A program made the translations under genes and the position numbers. From Gnomoniopsis sp. IMI 355080 (taxonomy: Eukaryota > Ascomycota > Sordariomycetes > Diaporthales > Gnomoniaceae): 64,000 bases of DNA. Location of the stretch: the NCBI GenBank assembly GCA_027946555.1, contig JAPEVC010000025.1, positions 124,001-188,000 on the forward strand, read 5' to 3'. The notes below the pieces were generated by a model that had not been told where the DNA came from, did no database searches, and worked only from the letters and a program-made list of their open reading frames with translations. Below, piece by piece: positions 54,509-64,000 of this stretch; position 1 is the first letter of the stretch; every line of letters starts with the position of its first letter.

Positions 54509-57024
54509 ATGCCATTGATTCTTACCTGGATCATCTTTAGCCTTTCTGGCCTGACTTCGGCCCAGTTTCCGCCTAAACCACAAGGTGTCACTCATCTTCA
54601 ATCCAAGTTCCACGAAAATGTCACCATATCTTTCAAAGAGGTCAGTCAAAAGCGCATTGGCTCTTGCCTCATGCAATCTAATATCTCTGCATTTCCGTTA
54701 ACCCGTAAAACCAGCCTGGCATCTGTGAGAGGACTCCAGGGGTGAAGTCGTATGCAGGTTATGTGCATCTCCCTCCTAGCCTTCTCGATGATGTGAGCGA
54801 TGTAGAGACCCAAGACTATCCCATCAACACGTAAGTAACTCGTCTACCTTGTATATAAGAAGTTTGATCAGTTCTCACTGTTTCGACAGATTCTTTTGGT
54901 TCTTTGAGTCTAGGAATGATCCGCTCAACGCCCCTCTAGCCATCTGGCTCAACGGGGGCCCTGGTGGCTCATCTCTAATGGGACTTCTTGAAGAAAATGG
55001 ACCGTGTTTTGTAAGCGAAGACTCAAAGTCGACGTATCTCAACGAGTGGAGTTGGAACAACAACGTGAACAGTAAGTCAGCAACATATTGAAAAAAGCGC
55101 GGGCTTCCTTCGAACCATCTACCTAGAGTACCTAAGTATACTTCAACGTTCCAACTCGCCGGCGTAGCTCCTTGTCATCACCATAGCCACCAAGGCGCTG
55201 TAGTACTGGGAAACTAAGGCTTTGGGCGCGTTACTGATCCGGTGGCTTCGATATTTTAGTGCTCTACATCGATCAGCCGAATCAGGTCGGCTTTTCTTAT
55301 GACAAAGCTCAGAATGGCACACTTGTCTCCAATAACGAAGGGTCCTACAAGATCGTTCCTTGGGATGACGAGTCCGACGCCCCAGCGCAAAACCTTACCA
55401 CCCGTTACGGCACATTTGCAAGCCAGAAACCGTTGAACACAGCCAACACAACAGCTTTGGCAGCCCACGCTTTATGGCATTTTGCTCAAACCTGGTTCTT
55501 CGAATTCCCTCACTACAAGCCAAATAATGATCGCATCAGTCTCTGGGCTGAGAGCTATGGAGGGTGAGTACGATGTTGTTCCCGTCAGGCCGGGCATGGA
55601 ATTCACTATTCATGTCGTCCCCAGACTATCACATGTCCAAGTTGCCTTGTGATTGTCATCTCGTTTCTGGAGCTGAAGATGCTGATTTACGCAGGCATTA
55701 TGGCCCCGGAATCTTTGATTTCTTCCTCAAACAAAATCAAAAAATATCAGATGGCAGTACCGAGGAAAAACATGCCCAATACATTCACCTCGACACACTC
55801 GGAATCGTCAGTGGCCTTATCGACAGTGTAGTGCAAGGGGAATCAATTATTACCTACCCGTATAACAACGTGAGTGAATAATGAAGCTCCAATACCTTGA
55901 CATATCGTCAATATGTCTCTTGCATGGTCGTCCTACTGATACGGAACAGAGCTACGGGCTCCAAGTTTTCAATCAGTCTCTACACGATGAGCTGCTCCAT
56001 AATTGGACACGGCCAAATGGCTGCAAAGAACAAGTCGCAGCATGTCAGAATTCTCTAGAGCAACATGGCTTGTTGTTCATTGGTCAAGCGGCACAAGACC
56101 TTGGCGATGCTTGTGGAAAAATAGACAAGGAATGTAGATTCACACGTCCCTTCGAGATCTATCAAGATGAGGTACAGCCAGGCGCAGGCTGGTACGATGT
56201 GACGGCCCCAAAGGCTGATCCATTTCCTCCGCCGTATATGCGGGGCTTTTTGACACAGGAGTCCGTTCTGGATGCACTCGGCGTGCCTATAAATTTCGTA
56301 AGCCAAAATCATGCCGAGCTAACACAAGGCATTGAAGACTTAGTGTGACTCTCATACCCCTATCTGCTCCTGGCTGACCCACGAAATGTCACAGTCAACG
56401 AGCTCCTCTGTGGTTTCCAATGGATTCGGCGGGACCTACGACATGGTCCATGGCGGATTCCTTGATTCTATAGGCCATCTGCTTGATGCGGGAGTGAAAG
56501 TCCATATGATGTATGGTGATAGGGACTATCCATGCAATTGGGTGGGAGGGCAAGCGGCAAGTCTTGCTGTGCCATATTCGAAAGCAGACGAGTTCGCCGC
56601 CGCCGGCTACGAGCCTATGATTACCTTGGATGGGATCAAAGGCATGACCCGGCAATATGGCAATTTCAGCTTCACCCGAGTCTTTCAAGCTGGCCATGAG
56701 GTGCCGGCCTATCAAGGACAGGCCGCCTACGAAATATTCCGCCGGGCCACGTTTGGTCTTGATGTGCCGACCGGATCATTCGTGACGGACGACAAATTCG
56801 CCACTGTAGGCCCTAGTGATGTATGGAACATCAAGGGCGTACCACCCACTCCTCAGGAGCCAAAGTGCTATATCTTGGCGCCGATGACTTGCGTGCCAAA
56901 GATATGGGACAGTGTAATACAAGGGGCTGTTACGGTGAAGGATTGGTTTGTCGTTCAAGACCTTGAGGCCAACCATGGCAAGCCATCGGATAGTCAGTCG
57001 AACGGTGTTGTCGATGAGCTTTAA
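54509..57024 (+). CDS. Serine carboxypeptidase (family S10), secreted
   Basis: Seven exons: 54509-54640, 54715-54830, 54890-55071, 55260-55563, 55695-55869, 55950-56342 and 56395-57024; 643 residues. All six introns are GT-AG (74, 59, 188, 131, 80, 52 nt) and phases agree. A signal peptide [18 protein letters not shown] precedes the mature chain. Substrate-site [15 protein letters not shown]-type strand ([14 protein letters not shown]) and the triad are complete: Ser242 in ESYGG, Asp478 in GDRDYPCNW and His535 in AGHEVP. The family trims C-terminal residues from peptides at acidic pH. Several potential N-glycosylation sites and no vacuolar signal that I recognise suggest secretion. At 643 residues it is somewhat longer than yeast CPY-type enzymes, with a C-terminal tail of about 90 residues. 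It converges on the nuclease gene, with only 117 bp between stops. Confidence 0.93.
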
Positions 57025-57141
57025 GGCAGGTTTGTGAGGCTGATGTTTCTGCATACTAGCATGTAGGTTGTTGATAGTTGAGAGAGTCCTCTTAATCACG
57101 AGACGTCTTCGGGCACTGCCTTGGTGATCTGCCAAGGTTCT

Positions 57142-59563
57142 TTAGCCTTCCCCTAGTTCGCTCTCGGGATGCGTGTGGTTGTTCGTTGTTGAGAGGAGAC
57201 CAGTCCATGTGTAATGGACCGAAGACCGACCAAGCATGGCGTTGAAAGCATTCCGTCGAGACTCCAGGCTTCGCGCTGAGAGTGAGCTGCCCTGGGAGTT
57301 GACAAGAAAATTGGTGTCTTCAATCGTCGACTCATCAGCCCGGTCACCGTCCATTGAGGTTGGCTGCTTCTTGACGCACTCATCGTAGGATCTCTTGCTC
57401 GAGCTCGAGGTTTTGCTACGGACTGCCGAACTTTGGCTGGCTTCGGAGTCAAGAGTGAGGTCTATGATCCGCTGCTGGCCGTCGACGGGCTCACGTGTTG
57501 TACAATCGTCTTTAATTTCGCGGTTAACACTTGGTCGTGAGGCTGTTGTGGCCTGACTTGAATTCAGGGCGTCGCCGGGCAGTTCTGCCTCCCTTACTAA
57601 GGTTGTTGATCCTGTAATGGTAGACATGAGACAGTCGCTGCCAGGTGCAGAATCAACAGAAGTCTGGCTCTGGTGGTGCTCGATATCATGGCTGGCCAGT
57701 CTTCCTGCTATTTCGGTCATGTACTCATCGTGATGGAATACATTGCCACTACAGTAGTCGCCGAAAAGCCCTTTGATTGTGATCCCTGTTTTGGGAGCTG
57801 TCAAAACGAGACGAAGCAGATCATAGCAAGCAAGAAATACAGCTTCTCACCTTGCTTGATCCAGCGCACACAATCGACTGTGCACGGCCAGATGTCTCTA
57901 GGCTTCAAAACCTGGAGCAGGTGACACAACTCTCGATAGGAAGAGTGGCGAGAATACGGGAATTTGATCCTATTCGGGAGCGCACCTACATCCTCTTGTC
58001 CTCGGCCTTTCCCTGAAGCATCTGTGAGAGACTTCAACGCACGCTGCAGGCCTGTTGTGTCGCTGTTGTCTTCGTCGTCTCGAGGGGCAAGATTGAGAGT
58101 GATCGGGCGCTGCGCCGAGGCTGCACTGAGGAGAAACTTCGGGAGCACATCCTTTGAATTCTGTGGCAAGTCTTTGCTTTCGCTCACGCTTAAGCTGGTC
58201 AGACACTGATTTTACCACAGTACTGCCCAACCGACATACCTTTGAAAGAGGATCTGAGCATCCTCAGGGCTTAGTACGAGCTCATCTTTGTTCTCCAAGT
58301 CATCAATTCCACCTCCAATCCCTATCTCAGCCATGTCACTCGTGCTGGAGAGATGTGCAACGATCGGTGTAATCCACACGACATCACCCTTAGCCATCGT
58401 GGCGCAGTGCGTACCCTTCTCGCAGCTGTGAAGCCGTGCACTCTCATCTCTGGTTAAGATCCCGGGTTGAAACCGGTTCCCGCATGTGTACCCAGTCAAC
58501 GTTGGAGCCTCTGGGCTCAAGTGAACGTAGTGATCTTCGTCCAATTTAATTTGGAGGGCCTTGTAAACATTGAGCTTGTAGTCATCGACATGAATCTGTT
58601 CGGATGGACGAAATGAGAGGCATGATCGGTACGCAGGAACTGAAGGGTGCATACCCTAGTGCCCAAAGCCTTGGCCAGAGCGATCCAGACCTCCTCGTAA
58701 CCATAGGTCCAAGCGGAGAAATGAAACACCGTTTCTTTGGGATATTTGGAAACCTTTCCAATGAGCTCACTGAGGCCTTCAGCCTTCGCTTGAAAAACTA
58801 CGTCCTCAGTGAAGCTGGTGTCGAGGTACACTTTGTCCAGGGTTTTCAGGCCGAAAGAGTACTCGACCATGCAAGGACTCCTAGCGAAGGCATTGACGTG
58901 CCAGGGTTCACTTCTGATATCGCCAGTGTATAGGACAGCCTTTCCCTTGCCCTCGAAGACTGAGAAGTTAAGTATTGGCCAGAGGTGGCAGGAGTAAGTG
59001 GCTTACGGAACATGACGGCACCAGGACAATGATTGGCATCGAACAGAGTTACTCGTATACTATTTCCAGGCTCAAGCTCGATCTCTGTCGGTGTTTGGAG
59101 CGGTATGGATTTCTGCGTCTCGCGTGAGCTTGGAACCACATCAGGCAATGGGACACATCCTCACCAGTCTCCTCTTCTGATGCTTATAGGTAATCTCTTC
59201 CTTCTCAAGCAAGCCTTGATGGAAATTGATGCGAGATGAGCATCTCTGTAACTTCAGAAGCATGGCCCGAGTGGCAGCAGAACAGTAGACACTGAAGCAC
59301 ACATCAGCTGTGGGCGAGAAATCCCAGATAGCAACGTGACTTACGGACGGCCTTTGTAAGTGTCGAGCCCAGCGAGGTGATCACTGTGAATGTGACTAAG
59401 GAATCCTGCCAACGGTGGGTGGTCCAAAATACCACGAAAAAAGTCCACTGTGAGTCAACCGGGGCGTGATCAGCGGGGTATCTTTAGATACTGCGTTGGG
59501 TGGCCATGATGCTTCACCTCGGATTTCCGGAAACTCCCGGATTACTCCATCGAATGTCGACAT
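57142..59563 (-). CDS. Artemis/SNM1-type DNA-repair nuclease (metallo-beta-lactamase with beta-CASP)
   Basis: Eight minus-strand exons: 59563-59518, 59447-59345, 59291-59165, 59112-59007, 58959-58655, 58595-58240, 58194-57851 and 57797-57142; 680 residues. Introns are 45-70 nt and phases agree throughout. Metal-site motifs are HIHSDH (34-39 with its preceding residues), His120 in ANHCPGAV and Asp141 in YTGD. The beta-CASP region gives KVYLDTSF, FHFSAWTYGYEEVW and PYSRHSSYRELCHLL. IHVDDYKLNVYKAL follows. This is the fungal Artemis-like group related to Pso2/Snm1, 5' exonucleases/endonucleases acting at interstrand cross-links or on DNA ends. The C-terminal 220 residues are acidic and Ser/Thr-rich, with DLTLDSEAS resembling a SUMO-interacting patch (inference). 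An adjacent ATG three bases upstream (59566) could serve instead. Confidence 0.88.
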
Positions 59564-60532
59564 CATAAGAAGAATGAAATGCTGATGGGTGTAAAAAGAC
59601 GCAGCAGGTTCTGAACTGTGGCGTCCGTTTTTGGAATGGGAGGAAGCCTCCAATGCTCAGAGCATGGAAATTTGGGGAGGAGCACGTGAACGAGGCGGGC
59701 GAGCTTTCATTGCGGCGTCGGTCTGCGTAATCTTGGCCGGGGCGAATGGTGAATTTGTGAATCAGGCTTAGTCTCTGACAACCACAAATTCATCCAGACA
59801 TTTTGATCCCTCTGGCCATGGATTGCAGGTTGCAGGTTGTAGGTCACAGGTTGCAGACTGCGTCTGCCTGTGCTTTTGACAACTAGTGGCTGAACCCGAA
59901 CCCTGGAGCGACTACACGAGCCAGATTGTTTCTGAAGCAAAGACACAACATCCTTCCTCTTGTGCATGTCTCTCATTTAGCTTTACGCATTTGCGTATCC
60001 TCCCCATCGCCCAACACCCCGCCCCCTTTCTTCACCATTTTCGGCAGATGAGTGGCGCAAGCGGAATGGGATCGGGTTCGAGCACGATCTCTTCTAGGCA
60101 CGGCTTCGTTTCTAGTAAAGCAGTTGCTACGTCATGACAGCTTGTTCCACACTCGAGCCGTTAATGCAAACGAGTTCAAAGGCATCTGCCAGTTGGATGC
60201 TACCGATATTTCACGTTTATAGGGCAGCAAAGTTCGAATTAGCCACTCATCGGCGTTACCACCTACGTCGATACAGGACATGTCGTACCGAGCTCATTCA
60301 CAGGTAGGGCTGGGCAAAGACATGGTGGTCGGGTATCTCGTTTACGTGTTCTCTACACTGTGATTGCTACACCCTGGCCAATTCATTACTCATTGCAGCA
60401 ATGCTGAGGCCTTCTTGAAGAAGTTCTGCGAAGGTTGAGGTCGACGTCCGGGGAATAGTACCACCGAGGGCCGACGTCATTACGTTTGCAGGGGTCAGGG
60501 TTAATGCATGCTCAGGTAACACCCAAATCTGG

Positions 60533-60538
60533 ACGCGT
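60533..60538 (+). promoter_or_regulatory. MCB box (ACGCGT), distal
   Basis: ACGCGT within GGACGCGTTTT, 111 bp upstream of the CXC gene start. MCB is the binding site of the MBF (Mbp1/Swi6-type) G1/S transcription factor. Confidence 0.55.
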
Positions 60539-60562
60539 TTTGAACCGGATTCATATGTCTCG

Positions 60563-60568
60563 ACGCGT
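60563..60568 (+). promoter_or_regulatory. MCB box (ACGCGT), proximal
   Basis: A second ACGCGT, in the same nine-base context (GACGCGTTT), 81 bp upstream of the CXC gene start and 30 bp from the first copy. Confidence 0.55.
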
Positions 60569-60648
60569 TTAGTCCACAATCTTCTCTGAAATCCACTATT
60601 TCAGATTCTCCTTAGCTTTTTGATACTCGATATTCAAGTTGCAAAGCC

Positions 60649-61622
60649 ATGTCGGAAGTTACTGGCTCAAAACGTCCTGCCTCGACGCCTTTCGCCTCGC
60701 CGTCCAAAGCCGCGTCGAAACGGTCGCGGACAAGGTACGACTATGGTGACGACGATGACACGGACTCATCGCCAGAGGACCAATGGAGTGCTGAAGATGC
60801 AGACTCCGTTCTTTGGGATAGCGAAGATGACGATCTCGTGAATTGCATGCCAAGTCCATCGGCGGATTTCATGTCCATCAGCAGTGATGATGATGGTGGT
60901 GACACAGTATATAAAATGTGCTGCCGCATGAGTGGTCTTACAACCCCTGAGGTAGGTTGCCAAACTGGAATGCTTGCGAGCCATAGAATCCGTCTACTAA
61001 AGTTGAATAGCTCGCCTCAAATACGGCTAATCCGCCGCCAAAGTCCAGCACAAGCTGTCGATGCGATGCTACCAATGCTGTCAAAGTACCTTGTACCAAC
61101 TGTACGTGCAGCGAATGGGGCTATGCCTGTAACACCGAGATCTGCGGCTGTCACGGAGGTCCTGCATGCCACAACCCTTTCAACGGAATCGACGTGCCAT
61201 CATTATTCGGTTCGGATCCGATCACCCTTCACGAGTGCTTCATAGCTTGGGTGCTGAAGCAGAAGGGTATGCAAACTGAACAGATAAATATCAAAGCTTT
61301 GTTTGAATTGGCTGTCCGGAGCTCGCACCTCATCACAGAAATCACCGAGTACGATGATCCCTATCTAGAGTGGCGGACGAAATGGGACGCACTCTCCAAG
61401 CCTGAGCAGGAAGTCGAAGTCGGATTGCGGCAAGAGATGAACAGAATGGCGTTTACAAAAAATGACTCCTCCATGACTGTGTTCTTTTCCTTGTGTCGCC
61501 AACCTGGGCACTGGGAAAGTGCCAACGAAACCTGGCACTGCAAAACATGCGGGGAATGCATGAATTGGCGAGAGTGGCACTGTGAGCAGCGCGACAAGTA
61601 CACTGGTGGATCATTGCTCTGA
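60649..61622 (+). CDS. CXC-domain protein with C-terminal Cys/Trp motif
   Basis: Exons 60649-60951 and 61011-61622 (59-nt intron with CTACTAA branch site); 304 residues. The splice shifts frame and uncovers the core, which neither long open frame shows alone. Residues 1-100 are basic, then very acidic (GDDDDTDSSPEDQW) and probably disordered. A nine-cysteine block follows: Cys117, 119, 129, 132, 134, 141, 146, 148 and 154, in the order CRC, CTNCTC, C, CGC, C. That is the layout of one Tesmin/TSO1-like CXC half, a zinc-cluster DNA-binding module. A helical region (ITLHECFIAWVLKQKG) and a terminal WHCKTCGECMNWREWHC segment complete it. The closing Cys expected after WREWHC appears replaced (EQRDKYTGG). 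The function is unknown; chromatin or DNA binding is inferred. Paired MCB boxes suggest cell-cycle expression. Confidence 0.78.
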
Positions 61623-62373
61623 GAACGGCGTGGGTAGTCGCCGCCTTCTTTTACGAGCTCGCTAACCACGCTAAGAGCTTAAGAGTATGTCATGGGCCCT
61701 CCCGAGGTCAGATCTTGGGATCTGTGAGGTTTGAATGAGAAATATGGGACACGCACCTGGTGCAAGAGTCTAGCTAGCTTGGGAGGCGGAGTGGCAATCG
61801 TAGACTATTGCCATGTACCATAGTGTCTCAACTCGGATTTGAAGTTTGGCGATATTAACACAGCACCCATGACAATTACAAACTGAGCTTCAGCAAACTT
61901 TGGGTGCAACCCCCGCAAGCTTGGCACCTGGACGTTCCCGTCATGGGGCCCCGTCTGAGAGGCATGCAGACGCGCAAGGCTCTGATAGGAGCGCTAAACG
62001 CACTGACAATAGGCGAACCATGGGAACGCTGCATTTGACCGCGGCTGATTGTCCCGACCTAGGACAGACACTCGGGATATGGATATTATCGCGACCGAAA
62101 CATTACCCTTTATGATAGGCATTTTGCCAGCGTGTAACCAAGGTTCCTGAGTCGCAGAGTCCGCTATCCCGATTAGGCGGATTCTGCGCCTCCGTATAAA
62201 CCAGACGATGCCCTGGGAACATGACACGATTGGGTCCCACTCTACATTCTGATAGAAAACGTCTCACATAGGGCTATTAATACACTTTGGTTCTGCATTT
62301 TGTGGTACTCTTCTATATCCTATGTTTTTCGGTGTCATTTTTGTTCTATAAATTGTTAACGGAGCAAAGTATC
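61623..62373. other. Intergenic, GH43 promoter
   Basis: No gene seen. The last 60 bases before the GH43 start are AT-rich leader, open in frame but without an earlier ATG. Confidence 0.55.
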
Positions 62374-63623
62374 ATGGCGCAAGTCTTGCAAACCTTCACG
62401 ACAGCATTGCTGCTCGTCAGCTCGTGTCAGGCACGGGCCACACCCAGCGTACAGACCCTCAACCTGAAGGGTGGGAGCTTACCACCAGCCAAGAGAGTGG
62501 ACACCAGTCTCACGGGTTATCTCGGTGCTTTCTTTCTCGGTGACGATCCAGATGTCTACTTTTATCTCAGTCAAGACAACAACGCCGTTTCCTTCTCGGC
62601 ACTGAACGGCGGGAAGCCGATTCTCGTTCCCACGGTCGGCACGGGAGGCGTGCGAGACCCGGCAATTGTGTCGGGTGGCGGGGATGAGGCAGGACAAAAG
62701 TGGTACATTGTCGGCACCGATTTGGATATTAGCAAGGTGAGCAATTACTGTCAATACCAGTGGTGGGATGCAGTTTCTTAATTACTAACATTCGGTTGCT
62801 AGACGACCTGGGATGCGTCCGAGCGTAATGGATCGAGGGGTATCTTTGTGTGGGAGAGCACAGACTTGATCAATTGGACGGATGAAAGGCTGGTGACGGT
62901 CGAGGACGAGACTGCTGGTATGGTGTGGGCTCCCGAGGCGATCTGGGATGCGAGCAAAGGTACCGGATTTGGAAAGCGATATTTTGCAGGGCACATCCAA
63001 CTAACCTAAGCACGCAGGCCAATACCTGACCCATTGGGCGTCGAAATTCGTAAGTTTTAACGCCCTGAAGTAACTCTCTTGGTCCTGTTCATCAGCTCAA
63101 CCCAATACAGTACGATACGACCGATACTGCTCACTCGGGTACCGCGTCCAACATCAAAATCCGCTACGCCTATACCACTGACTTCAAAACCTTCACCAGC
63201 CCGGAAACATATATCGACTACGCACCCACGGATATTATCGACCTCACTATCCTGCCTTACCCAAACAGCACAGATAGATTCCTCCGCTTTTTAAAAGACG
63301 AGACATTGAAGAACGTCTTCGTAGAATACTCCACTACGGGCCTGTTTGGCACTTGGACTCGACCAGGCGGAAGCGATGCGTATATCCGGGACCAAACAGA
63401 AGGCCCTGCTGCGTATTGGGATAACACGGTCGCTGAGGAGGCACATCTACTGGTGGATTACTACGGCGGAAATGGTTATCAGCCGCTGGAGAGCACAAGC
63501 CCAGAGAGCAACAGCAACTGGTCGAATAGTAGCACGGCAAACTTTCCGACGGGGTTGAGGCATGGGAGTGTGCTACCAATCAATGCAACACTGATGAGCT
63601 CGCTGGCAGCTGCCTGGACTTGA
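62374..63623 (+). CDS. Secreted GH43-type glycoside hydrolase
   Basis: Exons 62374-62736, 62803-62959, 63018-63049 and 63111-63623; 354 residues. Introns are 66, 58 and 61 nt; the third exon is only 32 nt. The signal peptide is MAQVLQTFTTALLLVSSCQA. A five-bladed beta-propeller GH43 pattern is seen: GYLGAFFLGDDPDVYFYLS, GGVRDPAIV (about 92-99), WYIVGTDLDI, GIFVWESTDLINWT, MVWAPEAIWD and IIDLTILPYPN. Glu in WAPE is the likely acid/base-side residue and an Asp in the first blades the base. GH43 enzymes remove arabinose or xylose from plant hemicellulose or pectin; the exact activity cannot be told. It converges with the small gene at the right edge, with 143 bp between stops. Confidence 0.85.
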
Positions 63624-63766
63624 TAAGCCATGTCGACCATGGCGAGATAGACTCAAGGCGTGAGGAGTTGCAGGATGATGTATTGTCATTATTTGTACGA
63701 GTCGCTAACGCTATAATATATAAGAGGTGTACCCTTAGCAAGTGTGGCTCCGTTAATGGGTATGGT

Positions 63767-64000
63767 TTAGTTGCCATTGCCACCTGGAATATCGTCGTTG
63801 ACCTTGCTGTCAACAGCCTCGTTGATAGTGTTGTCGGCGCCCTGGGGCACACCGGCCTCACCTGCGACCTTGTCGACCTCTGTTTAATAAAATGTCAGCA
63901 TACGGCCGGGTGGAAGAGTATTACCCTCGAGGAACAGCGTACCCTGGTTGACAGCGTTGTCGGCTTTGCCCTCGACGGAGTTGCCGGGCTGGGAGTCCTG
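63767..64000 (-). CDS. Small hydrophilic Asn/Asp/Gly-rich protein (5' end outside window)
   Basis: The last exon, 63879-63767, encodes EVDKVAGEAGVPQGADN...PGGNGN and stops at 63767-63769. It follows an intron whose acceptor is AAACAG. The preceding exon runs off the right edge (QDSQPGNSVEGKADNAVNQ). Two donors keep the same phase: GTAATA after 63925 (52-nt... shorter intron) or GTACGC after 63943. The choice only adds or removes six residues. The chain is highly polar, with repeated ADN-x-(V/I)-N motifs and no hydrophobic segment, and looks like a stress-type disordered protein. No family assigned. Confidence 0.6.

Larger units (their letters stand above)
59564..60648. other. Divergent promoter region (nuclease / CXC protein)
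   Basis: 1.1 kb between the two divergent start codons. No supported ORF. It contains a degenerate GCAGGTT tandem repeat (about 59824-59857) and two MCB boxes close to the CXC gene. Confidence 0.55.

Noticed and set aside
59824..59857. GCAGGTT tandem repeats as a possible CRISPR or regulatory array
   Set aside because: Only three to four imperfect units of 7 bases with no spacers; a simple slippage repeat in a eukaryotic promoter region.

Overview
This window is nuclear DNA of a filamentous ascomycete (Pezizomycotina). I infer Sordariomycetes or a close relative but cannot name the genus. The evidence is short GT-AG introns (mostly 45-100 nt), about one gene per 3 kb, and typical mould families: cutinase, HET domain, hydrophobin, Crh-type GH16, HAM1-like, Cap59-type mannosyltransferase and secretory lipase. 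I rebuilt most multi-exon genes by hand from splice sites and reading-frame phase. Every exon join given keeps the frame and restores the family motif that spans it.

Layout, left to right. 1-1136: 3' end of exocyst SEC3. 2016-3136: secreted cutinase with an N-terminal extension. 4539-6718 (-): DHA1-type drug:H+ antiporter. 8502-9906 (-): DmpA-type self-cleaving aminopeptidase, divergent from 10654-12334, mitochondrial hydroxyacid-oxoacid transhydrogenase. 12996-14207: aldo/keto reductase. 14838-16421 and 17648-18568: two proteins of unknown function with similar helical N-terminal halves. 19371-20110: relic of an ACS-type MFS transporter that has lost its first half. 20911-23733 (-): HET-domain protein. 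25439-25735: possible small Cys-rich protein. 26867-28447: Cap59/CMT1-type mannosyltransferase. 30164-31393 (-): GPI-anchored Crh-type GH16.

35962-37795: intact ACS-type MFS transporter, convergent with 39102-40198 (-), a 2-oxoglutarate/Fe(II) dioxygenase. 41556-42959 (-): secretory lipase. 44039-46351 (-): HAM1-like protein, divergent from 46994-47641, Mpv17/PMP22. 49441-50037 (-): class II-type hydrophobin. 54509-57024: serine carboxypeptidase S10, convergent with 57142-59563 (-), Artemis/SNM1-type nuclease. 60649-61622: nine-Cys CXC-domain protein with two MCB boxes in its promoter. 62374-63623: GH43 glycosidase. 63767-64000 (-): 3' end of a small hydrophilic protein.

There is no secondary-metabolite backbone gene and no obvious cluster. 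The gene set mixes housekeeping functions with secreted or cell-surface functions (cutinase, lipase, S10 peptidase, GH43, GH16, hydrophobin) that suit a plant-associated or saprotrophic life. The gene-poor stretches (31.4-36.0 kb and 50.0-54.5 kb) hold no gene I can support. The second carries a 47-T tract, a 12-G run and five of the nine exact copies of a 10-bp palindrome, TACCTAGGTA, that I found in non-coding DNA of this window.
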